Shown: piece by piece, positions 1 to 5,042 of the stretch | Numbering within the stretch: the first letter of the stretch is position 1 | Layout: the number at the start of each line of letters is the position of its first letter | Origin: Desulfocurvus sp. | GTDB lineage: Bacteria; Desulfobacterota; Desulfovibrionia; Desulfovibrionales; Desulfovibrionaceae | NCBI RefSeq assembly: GCF_023230885.1 | Contig: NZ_JALNWM010000228.1 | Coordinates: forward strand, 1 to 5,067 | Length of the DNA: 5,067 nucleotides | Direction of reading: 5' to 3' | Notes under the pieces: generated by a model | Told to the model about the DNA's origin: nothing | Database searches by the model: none | The model's input: the letters and a program-made list of their open reading frames with translations, nothing else | Made by a program: the position numbers and the translations under genes

Positions 1-83
1 CCAGGGGCCAGGGGCCAGGGGCCAGGGGCCAGGGGCCAGGGGCCAGGGGCCAGGGGCCAGGGGCCAGGGGCCAGGGGCCAGGG
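1..83. repeat. Heptanucleotide tandem repeat (CCAGGGG), 11.9 copies
   Basis: Eleven perfect copies of CCAGGGG start at 1, 8, 15 and so on to 71, followed by a six-base partial copy (78-83). There is no mismatch anywhere. The array begins at the window edge, so its true length and left boundary are unknown. Each unit gives a run of four G separated by CCA, so the + strand has many overlapping G-quadruplex motifs. The 7-bp unit is not a multiple of three, so copy-number change would shift frame if it were coding. One frame stays open through the array to a stop at 163-165 (repeating P-G-A-R-G-Q-G), but nothing downstream in that frame looks like protein. I read it as an intergenic minisatellite. 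Perfect identity suggests recent expansion or ongoing slippage. Confidence 0.95.
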
Positions 84-115
84 TGTCAGCCTCCACGGCA
101 CGGACAGCTCACATC

Positions 116-142
116 CAGTGAAAAGACTGTACCCATTCACTG
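116..142. repeat. Inverted repeat CAGTGAA-N13-TTCACTG
   Basis: A perfect 7-bp inverted repeat has arms at 116-122 and 136-142 and a 13-bp spacer, in the AT-richer stretch between the heptamer array and fxsA. Arm length and spacing would suit a dimeric regulator site or a loose hairpin. No convincing -35/-10 pair could be fixed next to it, so an operator role is a guess. A 7-bp match could also arise by chance. Confidence 0.4.
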
Positions 143-163
143 TCTCTGAGTCAAGTAAAACAT

Positions 164-196
164 GAAAACGAAAGCTTTGCTTTCGTCTTTGCAAAG
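164..196. other. AT-rich hairpin and adjoining palindrome upstream of fxsA
   Basis: The sequence ACGAAAGC-TTT-GCTTTCGT (168-186) forms an 8-bp stem with a 3-nt loop. Beyond one mismatch it continues with A-T pairs and a final G-T pair (164-166 with 188-190). It runs directly into a perfect 10-bp palindrome, CTTTGCAAAG (187-196). The stem is followed by TCTTT on the + strand and by TTTTC on the - strand, so it could be a weak bidirectional terminator for whatever lies upstream, or a structured leader for fxsA. The whole 84-254 stretch has no credible gene. No promoter there matches both consensus boxes well. Confidence 0.45.
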
Positions 197-254
197 GCCG
201 TGAAATGGGGCATTGTCAAAATCCGGCACCCTTCAACCACGGATGCGAGACCCC

Positions 255-650
255 ATGCTTTTTCGCCTGTTCGCGGCCTTCGCGCTGATTCCCGTGCTCG
301 AGATTTATCTGCTCATCAAGCTCGGCTCCCTGCTGGGCGCCGAGGCGACCATCGCCCTGGTCCTGCTCTCGGCCCTGGCCGGGGCCTGGCTGGCCCGCCA
401 GCAGGGCCTGGGCGTGATGTTGCGCATCCGCGAATCCCTGGCCCGGGGGGCCGCCCCCGCCGAGGAGATGGTCGACGCGCTGCTGATCCTGGTGGCCGGG
501 GTGCTGCTGCTGACCCCGGGCTTCGTCACCGACACGGCAGGCCTGCTGCTGCTCGTCCCGCCCGTGCGCGGGCGCATCAAGGCCGTTCTGCGCCGCGCTC
601 TGGAGGACTGGGTGCGCCGCGGGCAGGTGCGCGTGATCCGCTTCCCCTGA
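255..650 (+). CDS. fxsA: FxsA family inner-membrane protein
   Basis: This 131-aa protein belongs to the FxsA family of small inner-membrane proteins. In E. coli, extra FxsA relieves the F-plasmid block to phage T7, but its biochemical function is not known. Hydrophobic segments lie at about residues 3-24, 28-47 and 72-102. The family signature is clear in the C-terminal half: an amphipathic stretch with P-A-E-E-M near 68-72, then a long hydrophobic segment containing L-L-L-T-P-G-F-V-T-D (85-94) and L-L-L-L-V-P-P-V (97-104). E. coli FxsA has the same arrangement. The protein ends in a short basic tail (105-131) without the long polar C-terminus of the E. coli protein. The ATG at 255 is chosen because it places the first membrane segment at the N-terminus as in homologues. 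Starts at 243 (ATG) or 213 (TTG) would add unsupported residues. The ribosome-binding site is weak. A rhomboid protease gene follows after 8 bp, so the two are probably co-transcribed. Confidence 0.93.
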   Translation: MLFRLFAAFALIPVLEIYLLIKLGSLLGAEATIALVLLSALAGAWLARQQGLGVMLRIRESLARGAAPAEEMVDALLILVAGVLLLTPGFVTDTAGLLLLVPPVRGRIKAVLRRALEDWVRRGQVRVIRFP

Positions 651-658
651 CCCCCGCC

Positions 659-1597
659 ATGCACCACGACGAACCGCTGCCCATCCGCCACGAGGCGCCC
701 GCCTGGGCCGACCTCGGGGCCGCCCTGGCCCGGGGGCCCCTGGCCCAGGTCACGGCGGACGACTGGTCCCTGGCCCTGCGCGCCCGGGGCCTGCCCCATC
801 GCCTGCTGCGCGCCGGGACCCGCTGGCGCATCCTGGTGCCCGTGTCCCGGCTGGACGACGCCGTACAGGAGCTGACCGCCTACCTGGAAGAGCAACCCGT
901 GGGCCCGCCCGAGGCCGAGCCCCGGCCCGGGCCGCTGGCCCCGGCCGTGCAGGCCGCCGTGGCCGCCGTGGCCCTGGCCACGGCCTTCACCGTGTTCATC
1001 GCCGCGCCCCACCCGGGCCTGGGCCTGTACCCCGAAACCTGGGAACAGCTCGGCCGGGCCGATTCGGCCCGCATCCTGCGCGGGGAATGGTGGCGGACCG
1101 TGACCGCCCTGACCCTGCACGCCGACGCCGCGCACTTCGTGGGCAACGCGGTCATCGGCGGGCTGTTCGCGGCGCTTCTGGGCCGCGCCGTGGGCGCGGG
1201 TACGGCCTGGGGGCTGTTCGTGGCCTGCGGGCTGGCGGGCAACGCGCTCAACGCCTGGTTCCACGGCCCCGGGCACCTGTCGGTGGGGGCATCCACGGCG
1301 GTGTTCGGCGTGGTCGGGGCCATGGGCGCGGCGGCCATGGCCGGGCGCCGCAGGCCGGACCCGCTGCGCTCCGTGGCGCCGGTGGCGGCCGGGCTGGGCA
1401 TCCTGGCCATGCTGGGCACGGGCGGCGAGCGCACCGACCTGGGCGCGCATCTGTTCGGTTTCCTGGTGGGGATACCCCTGGGCTGGCTGGCGGGCAGGCG
1501 GGCCGCACGCCGGGGGCCGGGGCAGGACGTGTGGCTCGGCCTGGGCGGGCTGGGGCTGGTGGTTCTGGCCTGGGGGCTGGCCCTGGCCGGGCGCTAG
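659..1597 (+). CDS. Rhomboid family intramembrane serine protease
   Basis: This 312-aa protein is a rhomboid protease, which cleaves transmembrane segments of other proteins within the inner membrane. A soluble N-terminal region (about 1-92) precedes the core. Core motifs in order are R-G-E-W-W-R (141-146), H154, H159 and N163 in the loop/TM2 region, the nucleophile S212 in G-A-S-T-A-V-F-G (210-217), and the catalytic H264 in G-A-H-L-F-G-F (262-268). In E. coli GlpG the corresponding residues are H145, H150, N154, S201 and H254. Their spacings nearly match, so the Ser-His dyad and oxyanion residues are complete and activity is expected. Membrane segments are estimated at 97-116, 157-178, 182-201, 209-228, 236-253, 261-279 and an additional one at 290-310, giving a 6+1 layout. 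The substrate is unknown. The ATG at 659 has no Shine-Dalgarno sequence and lies 8 bp after the fxsA stop, which suggests translational coupling. Confidence 0.93.
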   Translation: MHHDEPLPIRHEAPAWADLGAALARGPLAQVTADDWSLALRARGLPHRLLRAGTRWRILVPVSRLDDAVQELTAYLEEQPVGPPEAEPRPGPLAPAVQAAVAAVALATAFTVFIAAPHPGLGLYPETWEQLGRADSARILRGEWWRTVTALTLHADAAHFVGNAVIGGLFAALLGRAVGAGTAWGLFVACGLAGNALNAWFHGPGHLSVGASTAVFGVVGAMGAAAMAGRRRPDPLRSVAPVAAGLGILAMLGTGGERTDLGAHLFGFLVGIPLGWLAGRRAARRGPGQDVWLGLGGLGLVVLAWGLALAGR

Positions 1598-1607
1598 GCC
1601 CGGCCCG

Positions 1608-1634
1608 CCCCCCGGCGCACGGCGAAAGCCGGGG
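1608..1634. terminator. Possible GC hairpin between convergent genes
   Basis: CCCCGGC (1610-1616) and GCCGGGG (1628-1634) form a 7-bp GC-only stem with an 11-nt loop. It lies in the 49 bp between the rhomboid stop and the response regulator stop. Neither strand has a T-tract after the stem, so it is not a canonical intrinsic terminator. It could slow polymerase or protect mRNA ends. In such GC-rich DNA a stem of this size may also be coincidence. Confidence 0.25.
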
Positions 1635-1646
1635 CCTGGGCGCGGC

Positions 1647-2060
1647 TCAGCAGGCCCCGAGGGCCAGGGCCAGCGCCCGGCACAGCTCGGCTTCCGAGGC
1701 GGGCTTGCCCAGCACGGCACAGGCCCCGGCCGCCTCGGCCCGGGCGCGGATGTGCTGCTCCGGGTAGGCCGAGATGACCACCACCGGCACGCCGAACTCG
1801 TTCACCAGCCGCCGGGCGGCCTCGATGCCGTCGTCGCCCCCGCGCAACGACACATCCATGAGCGCCACGTCCACCGTTTGCGAACGCGCGAACTCCAGGG
1901 CGTCGTGGACGCCGTCGGTCATGTGGCAGACCTCGAGGCCCATGGCCTCGATCTGCCGCCGCAGGGCCAGAGCGATGATGAACTCGTCCTCGACGACCAT
2001 CACCCGCCCCTGCGGTTTCCATTTCCCGATCGCATCGCAATCAAGACAGAAAGCGTCCAT
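1647..2060 (-). CDS. Single-domain response regulator (receiver domain only)
   Basis: This 137-aa protein consists of one CheY-like receiver domain (about 18-135) with no output domain. It would accept a phosphoryl group from a histidine kinase and act through protein contacts or as a phosphorelay intermediate. Visible landmarks are the acidic pair E24-D25 after the first beta strand, the phosphoacceptor D69 in V-A-L-M-D-V-S-L, the switch residue S97 in V-V-V-I-S-A-Y, and the conserved lysine K119 in L-G-K-P. The D-G-I-E-A-A stretch (77-82) is typical of receivers linked to sensor kinases. The start at 2060 is supported by GGGGGAG (2071-2065), four bases upstream. An internal Met at residue 21 would cut into the first strand. 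There are six cysteines, including a C-x-x-C (C5, C8) before the domain and C137 as the last residue. No kinase gene is in the window. It is divergent from the ADP-ribosylglycohydrolase-like gene. Confidence 0.92.
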   Translation of the reverse strand: MDAFCLDCDAIGKWKPQGRVMVVEDEFIIALALRRQIEAMGLEVCHMTDGVHDALEFARSQTVDVALMDVSLRGGDDGIEAARRLVNEFGVPVVVISAYPEQHIRARAEAAGACAVLGKPASEAELCRALALALGAC

Positions 2061-2100
2061 CCGGCTCCCCCTTCCCAGACGCCGCTCCCGGATCAGAGTT

Positions 2101-2116
2101 GCGGGCCGCGGCCCGC
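2101..2116. repeat. Perfect 16-bp GC palindrome in the response regulator leader
   Basis: GCGGGCCGCGGCCCGC is its own reverse complement. It lies 41 bp upstream of the response regulator start codon, downstream of the candidate - strand promoter, so it would be in that mRNA leader. It could be an operator or an RNA hairpin. Long GC palindromes are less surprising in a genome of this composition. Confidence 0.5.
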
Positions 2117-2129
2117 GCTTGGCGTTCTG

Positions 2130-2159
2130 GTCATACTATTCCCGCGCCGCCCCTGGCAA
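2130..2159 (-). promoter_or_regulatory. Candidate promoter for the response regulator
   Basis: Read on the - strand, TTGCCA (2159-2154; five of six bases of TTGACA) is followed after 18 bp by TATGAC (2135-2130; four of six bases of TATAAT). Transcription would begin near 2123, giving a leader of about 63 nt that contains the 16-bp palindrome. This is one of the few AT-containing spots in the divergent region. The match is by eye and only moderate. Confidence 0.35.
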
Positions 2160-2195
2160 GGGGGGAATGGCCGTTCCCGCGGCCGGGCCCTTGCC
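2155..2195. repeat. Nested inverted repeat spanning the divergent promoters
   Basis: The outer arms GGCAAGGG (2155-2162) and CCCTTGCC (2188-2195) are perfect 8-bp inverted copies. Inside them GGGAAT (2163-2168) and GTTCCC (2173-2178) form a second stem with one U-G pair and a GGCC loop. Each outer arm carries an outward-facing TTGCC that serves as the -35 element of a candidate promoter, one per direction. A regulator bound here could control both divergent genes. Alternatively the structure is a hairpin without regulatory meaning. Confidence 0.55.
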
Positions 2196-2219
2196 GCGCC
2201 CCCGGCAATGCCCTATCCT
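2191..2219 (+). promoter_or_regulatory. Candidate promoter for the ADP-ribosylglycohydrolase-like gene
   Basis: TTGCCG (2191-2196) and TATCCT (2214-2219) are separated by 17 bp, each matching four of six sigma-70 consensus bases. Transcription would start near 2226 and leave a leader of about 53 nt before the ATG at 2279. The -35 overlaps the right arm of the nested inverted repeat. Support rests on correct spacing and position only. Confidence 0.35.
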
Positions 2220-2278
2220 GGAAGCGGACCCCAAGCCCGGAAACGGCCCGCCACGGGCCACAACCCACGGAGCACCCC

Positions 2279-3193
2279 ATGCGAGACAGCAGGGACGCCG
2301 CCCTGGCCGGGACGCTGACCTCCCTGGCCGCCGACGCCTTGGCCCTGGGCGCGCACTGGATCTACGACTCCGGGCGCATCGCCCGCGAAATCGCCCCCGT
2401 GAACCGGCTGCTGGCCCCGCCGCCGGATTCGTATCACAAGCGCCGCGCCGCCGGGGACTTCACCCACTACGGCGACCAGACCTTCGTCCTGCTCGAATCC
2501 GTGGCCGCCTCGGGCGGCTTCGATCCCGACGATTTCTTCCGCCGCTGGCGGGCCCTGTTCGCGGACTACGACGGCTATGTGGACGGCGCCACCCGGGGCA
2601 CCCTGGGGCGCATCGAATTCGGCGAGGGCCCGGCCACCTCGGGCGCCAACTCGCACGACCTGGCCGGGGCCGCGCGCATCGCCCCGCTGGTGCTGGCCCT
2701 GCGCGACGACCTGCCCGCCCTGGTCGAGGCCGCCCGCGCCCAGACGCGCATGACCCACAACAACCCCAAGGTCGTCGACGCCGCCGGGTTCTTCGCCCGC
2801 GCGGCCCACGCCGCCCTGCACGGCGCGGCCCCGACGGACGCCCTGGCCCGGGCCGCCGAGGCCGACTACGCCGCCGCCCCCGTGGCCCAGTGGGTGGACG
2901 CCGGGCTGGCCCTGGCCGACACGGACAGCGTGACCGCCATCGCCACCCTCGGCCAGAGTTGCGCCATCGAGGGCGCCTTCCCCGGCGTGGTCCAGCTCAT
3001 CGCCCGCCACGGCGCCGAGCCCGCCGCGGCCCTGGAGCACAACGTCCTGTCCGGAGGCGACAGCGCCGCGCGCGGCCTGCTGGTCGGGCTGGTCCTGGGC
3101 TGCGCCGCCGGGCCCGACGCCCTGCCCGAGGCATGGATCCAGGGCCTGACCCGCGCCCGGGCCATACGCGAGTTGACCGCCGCCATCCCCTAG
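2279..3193 (+). CDS. ADP-ribosylglycohydrolase (DraG/crystallin J1-like) family protein
   Basis: This 304-aa all-helical protein belongs to the ADP-ribosylglycohydrolase superfamily, whose active members remove ADP-ribose from proteins or small molecules using a dinuclear metal site. Family features are the N-terminal helix S-L-A-A-D-A-L-A-L-G-A-H-W-I-Y-D (15-30), H-Y-G-D-Q-T (63-68), S-H-D (125-127), R-M-T-H-N-N-P (157-163), and the C-terminal G-G-D-S-A-A-R-G (259-266). The first and last motifs sit where classical enzymes have T-D-D-T and D-x-D-T metal ligands. Here one aspartate of the first pair is Q67, and the second aspartate of the last motif is A263. The metal site is therefore incomplete, and hydrolase activity is uncertain. 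Length is normal for the family and nothing suggests truncation. The start at 2279 has GGAG (2269-2272) six bases upstream; an ORF extension to 2099 would run through the promoter region. It is probably monocistronic, with a hairpin directly after the stop. Confidence 0.88.
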   Translation: MRDSRDAALAGTLTSLAADALALGAHWIYDSGRIAREIAPVNRLLAPPPDSYHKRRAAGDFTHYGDQTFVLLESVAASGGFDPDDFFRRWRALFADYDGYVDGATRGTLGRIEFGEGPATSGANSHDLAGAARIAPLVLALRDDLPALVEAARAQTRMTHNNPKVVDAAGFFARAAHAALHGAAPTDALARAAEADYAAAPVAQWVDAGLALADTDSVTAIATLGQSCAIEGAFPGVVQLIARHGAEPAAALEHNVLSGGDSAARGLLVGLVLGCAAGPDALPEAWIQGLTRARAIRELTAAIP

Positions 3194-3211
3194 CCCCGGG
3201 CCTCCCGGGGC
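3193..3211 (+). terminator. GC hairpin directly after the ADP-ribosylglycohydrolase-like gene
   Basis: GCCCCGGG-CCT-CCCGGGGC forms an 8-bp perfect stem with a 3-nt loop, starting on the last base of the stop codon. It is very stable but lacks a following T-run, so it may be a Rho-assisted or non-canonical end, or a 3' protective structure. The rest of the 221-bp gap to the next gene (3212-3414) has no credible ORF on either strand. Confidence 0.35.
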
Positions 3212-3355
3212 CGCCCAGGAACGCCGGGCAGCCGGGCCCGGCCCTGGCGACGCGCCCAGAGCCGGGGGAGCCCGCCGGGCCCAGCGCAACTCCAGCGCCC
3301 GGGCCCGGCGCCGCAGGGGTCCGGGGCACCCGGCGGTGGACGCCGCCGCCGCGAC

Positions 3356-3384
3356 GGTGTAGGGATCGGGGGTCTGCCCACACC
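3356..3384 (+). other. Potential leader hairpin upstream of the gate-domain gene
   Basis: GGTGT (3356-3360) plus GGG (3362-3364) can pair with CCC (3377-3379) plus ACACC (3380-3384), with a single bulged A3361 and a 12-nt loop. It lies 30 bp before the start codon of the gate-domain protein and would be in the mRNA leader if transcription starts upstream. I do not recognise a known riboswitch class. No clear promoter was found in this gap. Confidence 0.3.
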
Positions 3385-3414
3385 ATCAGCCCAGCAGCAC
3401 AGGATATTTCCCCC

Positions 3415-4422
3415 ATGCCCCTGCGACACGCCGTTTCCGAGTGCCTGCGCAACGCCGTTTCCGTCAGCCTGACCCTGTTCCGGGTCATGGTACCGATCAT
3501 CATCGTCGTCAAGGTGCTGCGCGAGCTGGAGCTGATCTCCTACCTAGCCGTGCCGCTGGAGCCGGTGATGGAGCTGGTGGGCCTGCCCGCGAGCATGGGC
3601 CTGGTCTGGGCCACGGCCCTGCTGAACACGGTCTATGCGTCCATGGTGGTCTTCGTGTCCCTGGCGCCCGAGGCCGGGCTCACCGTGGCGCAGACCACGG
3701 TGCTTTGCACCATCCTGCTCATCGCCCACGGCCTGCCCGTGGAGCTCAAGATCGCCCAGCAGTGCGGGGTGTCCATGCTCGCCCAGGGGCTGATCCGCGT
3801 GGGCGTCGGCCTGGCCTGCGGGCTGGCGCTGCACGGCGTCTTCGAGGGCTTCGGCCTGCTCCAGCAGCCGGGCGGCGTGTTCTGGACACCGGGGGCCGAG
3901 CCCGCGACGCTGGCGGCCTGGGCCCTGGACCAGGCCCGGACCCTGGGCTTCATCTTCTGCATCATCTTCGCGCTGATGCTGGCCATGCGCCTTCTGGAGC
4001 GGCTGCGGGTCACGGACCTGCTGCAATACCTGCTGCGCCCGGTGCTGCGGCGCATGGGCATCGGCCCCCAGGCCTCCACGGTGACCATCGTGGGCCTGAC
4101 CCTGGGCCTGTCCTACGGCAGCGGGCTCATCATCCACGAGTCCCGCTCGGGGCGCATCGGCCAGCGCGACCTGTTCCACTCCATGACCCTCATGGGCCTG
4201 GCCCACGCCCTCATCGAGGACACCATGCTGGCCCTGCTGCTCGGCGCGCATATGAGCGGCGTGTTCTGGGGGCGGCTGGCCTTCTCGCTGCTGTTCATGG
4301 CCGTGCTGGTGCGCATCACCGCGACCATGTCCGACGGGGCCTTCGCGCGGCTCTTCATGCGCCGGGGCGCGCCCCCGACCCCGGCGGCGGCCACCGCCGG
4401 GGAGGGCCCGCCCCCGGGCTGA
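3415..4422 (+). CDS. Nucleoside-recognition (Gate) domain integral membrane protein
   Basis: This 335-aa polytopic inner-membrane protein resembles the nucleoside-recognition/Gate family. The family includes parts of nucleoside transporters and the SpmA/SpmB spore-maturation proteins; the substrate of stand-alone members is not established. Two gate-like halves are visible. The first, about 15-135, contains N-A-V-S-V-S-L-T-L-F and later A-H-G-L-P-V-E-L (104-111). The second, about 172-300, contains G-L-S-Y-G-S-G-L-I-I (231-240) and the charged H-A-L-I-E-D-T (264-270), a characteristic motif. Estimated membrane segments are 18-38, 58-83, 92-107, 122-148, 173-195, 221-241, 255-279 and 284-304. 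The C-terminal tail (317-335) is Pro/Ala/Gly-rich and probably disordered. AGGA (3401-3404) lies ten bases before the ATG. The upstream in-frame reading has shadow-like Arg/Pro/Gly composition and is not part of the gene. It ends at a strong terminator and appears monocistronic. Transport of a nucleoside or other small solute is a family-level inference. Confidence 0.85.
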   Translation: MPLRHAVSECLRNAVSVSLTLFRVMVPIIIVVKVLRELELISYLAVPLEPVMELVGLPASMGLVWATALLNTVYASMVVFVSLAPEAGLTVAQTTVLCTILLIAHGLPVELKIAQQCGVSMLAQGLIRVGVGLACGLALHGVFEGFGLLQQPGGVFWTPGAEPATLAAWALDQARTLGFIFCIIFALMLAMRLLERLRVTDLLQYLLRPVLRRMGIGPQASTVTIVGLTLGLSYGSGLIIHESRSGRIGQRDLFHSMTLMGLAHALIEDTMLALLLGAHMSGVFWGRLAFSLLFMAVLVRITATMSDGAFARLFMRRGAPPTPAAATAGEGPPPG

Positions 4423-4455
4423 CCGACGATATTTCGTTATTTTGCCTTGAAACAG

Positions 4456-4501
4456 AAAAGGCCGGGGAGTGGAGGATCGATCCTCCGCTCCCCGGCCTTT
4501 T
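4456..4501. terminator. Strong bidirectional intrinsic terminator
   Basis: A 46-bp inverted repeat reads AAAA, then GGCCGGGGAG, T, and GGAGGATC (to 4478), and is mirrored by GATCCTCC, G, CTCCCCGGCC, TTTT. The only non-complementary position (4470/4487) is a U-G wobble in + strand RNA and an A-C mismatch in - strand RNA. Both strands end in a T-run, so it can stop the gate-domain transcript from the left and the small - strand gene from the right. Confidence 0.93.
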
Positions 4502-4534
4502 GCCTCGCCCAGGGCCCCGCGCCCGGGGTCCGGT

Positions 4535-4894
4535 TCACATGAAGCGCTTGCGCTCGTCCACTATGCTGCGCAGGTACTGGTCGCGCTCGGACGGGTCTTC
4601 GGGCATGAAGGCCGCGCTGGGCGGCTCGCCGCTGGGCGGACGCCCCCGGCGGCTCTTGACCAGCCCCTGGGCGCCCACGATCTCGAAGACGACCTCACGC
4701 GGGTCCATGCCGGTGAGTTTCGCCAGCCGGGACACATACTTGGGAATAACGCCCCGGCACTGGGTCACATATTCGCAAAGTCCCTTGTATTCACGCTCCT
4801 CCCAGGCTCCAAGCACCCCGGAGATATCGTCCCCGCTGACTTCCACCTGATCGTGAAGCGTCTTGGTCAGTCTGAACTTGTCCAGCAGATTCAT
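4535..4894 (-). CDS. Conserved-looking hypothetical protein, 119 aa, unknown function
   Basis: I do not recognise this family. The protein is soluble, with no signal peptide or membrane segment. Residues 1-78 look like a compact mostly helical domain with two cysteines (C40, C46). The stretch 47-78 reads like a helix-turn-helix-sized pair of helices around P-K-Y-V-S-R-L-A-K-L-T-G-M-D. A basic, proline-rich linker K-S-R-R-G-R-P-P (80-87) contains R-G-R-P, the core of an AT-hook minor-groove binding motif. A charged C-terminal helix follows (about 98-119). A DNA-associated role is possible but unproven. The start at 4894 is fixed by GGGAGG (4905-4900) five bases upstream. Upstream in-frame Met codons, the farthest at 5047, lie in or beyond the sigma-54 promoter and encode shadow-like Gly/Arg/Pro sequence. 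The gene ends 34 bp from the bidirectional terminator and appears to be a single-gene transcript. Confidence 0.88.
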   Translation of the reverse strand: MNLLDKFRLTKTLHDQVEVSGDDISGVLGAWEEREYKGLCEYVTQCRGVIPKYVSRLAKLTGMDPREVVFEIVGAQGLVKSRRGRPPSGEPPSAAFMPEDPSERDQYLRSIVDERKRFM

Positions 4895-4926
4895 GGCGGC
4901 CTCCCGGTCTGTGATGCTCCTCCCCC

Positions 4927-4943
4927 AGCAACGGCCATGCCAA
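4927..4943 (-). promoter_or_regulatory. Sigma-54 (-24/-12) promoter of the 119-aa protein gene
   Basis: On the - strand the sequence TTGGCATGGCCGTTGCT matches the sigma-54 consensus YTGGCACGRNNNTTGCW at every specified position except one (T for C at 4937). The invariant GG (4941-4940) and GC (4929-4928) are exactly 10 bp apart. Transcription would begin about 12 bp past the GC, near 4916, giving a leader of about 22 nt that holds the GGGAGG ribosome-binding site. Such promoters need RpoN and an ATP-dependent enhancer-binding activator. Confidence 0.85.
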
Positions 4944-5042
4944 CGCCGCCCCGGGGCGGGGCTCCGCCACCCGGCGCGCTGCCCCGCCCGGCCCGGACCC
5001 GGGCCGCGGGCCCTCTGCCCCGCCGCGAAATCGACCCCGCCG

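Noticed and set aside
162..203. A 13-codon ORF (M-K-T-K-A-L-L-S-S-L-Q-R-P) overlapping the hairpin upstream of fxsA, possibly a leader peptide.
   Set aside because: It has no good ribosome-binding site, no regulatory codon run and no alternative hairpin that would make an attenuator. An ORF this short is expected by chance.
213..254. N-terminal extension of FxsA from a TTG at 213 or ATG at 243.
   Set aside because: The added residues are polar and absent from the family as I know it. The ATG at 255 places the first membrane segment correctly.
305..1720. Long - strand open frame across fxsA and the rhomboid gene.
   Set aside because: Its Gly/Gln/Arg/Pro/His-rich composition is typical of the antisense shadow of a GC-rich gene. 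The + strand frames carry clear family motifs.
1774..3414. Very long upstream extension of the gate-domain frame, which would suggest a fusion protein.
   Set aside because: It runs antisense to the response regulator and out of frame through the ADP-ribosylglycohydrolase-like gene, with Arg/Pro/Gly shadow composition. The ATG at 3415 has a ribosome-binding site and starts the membrane protein properly.
3212..3414. A riboswitch or small RNA in the gap before the gate-domain gene.
   Set aside because: Only a bulged 8-bp stem is visible. I recognise no conserved riboswitch core, and GC-rich DNA readily gives such pairings.
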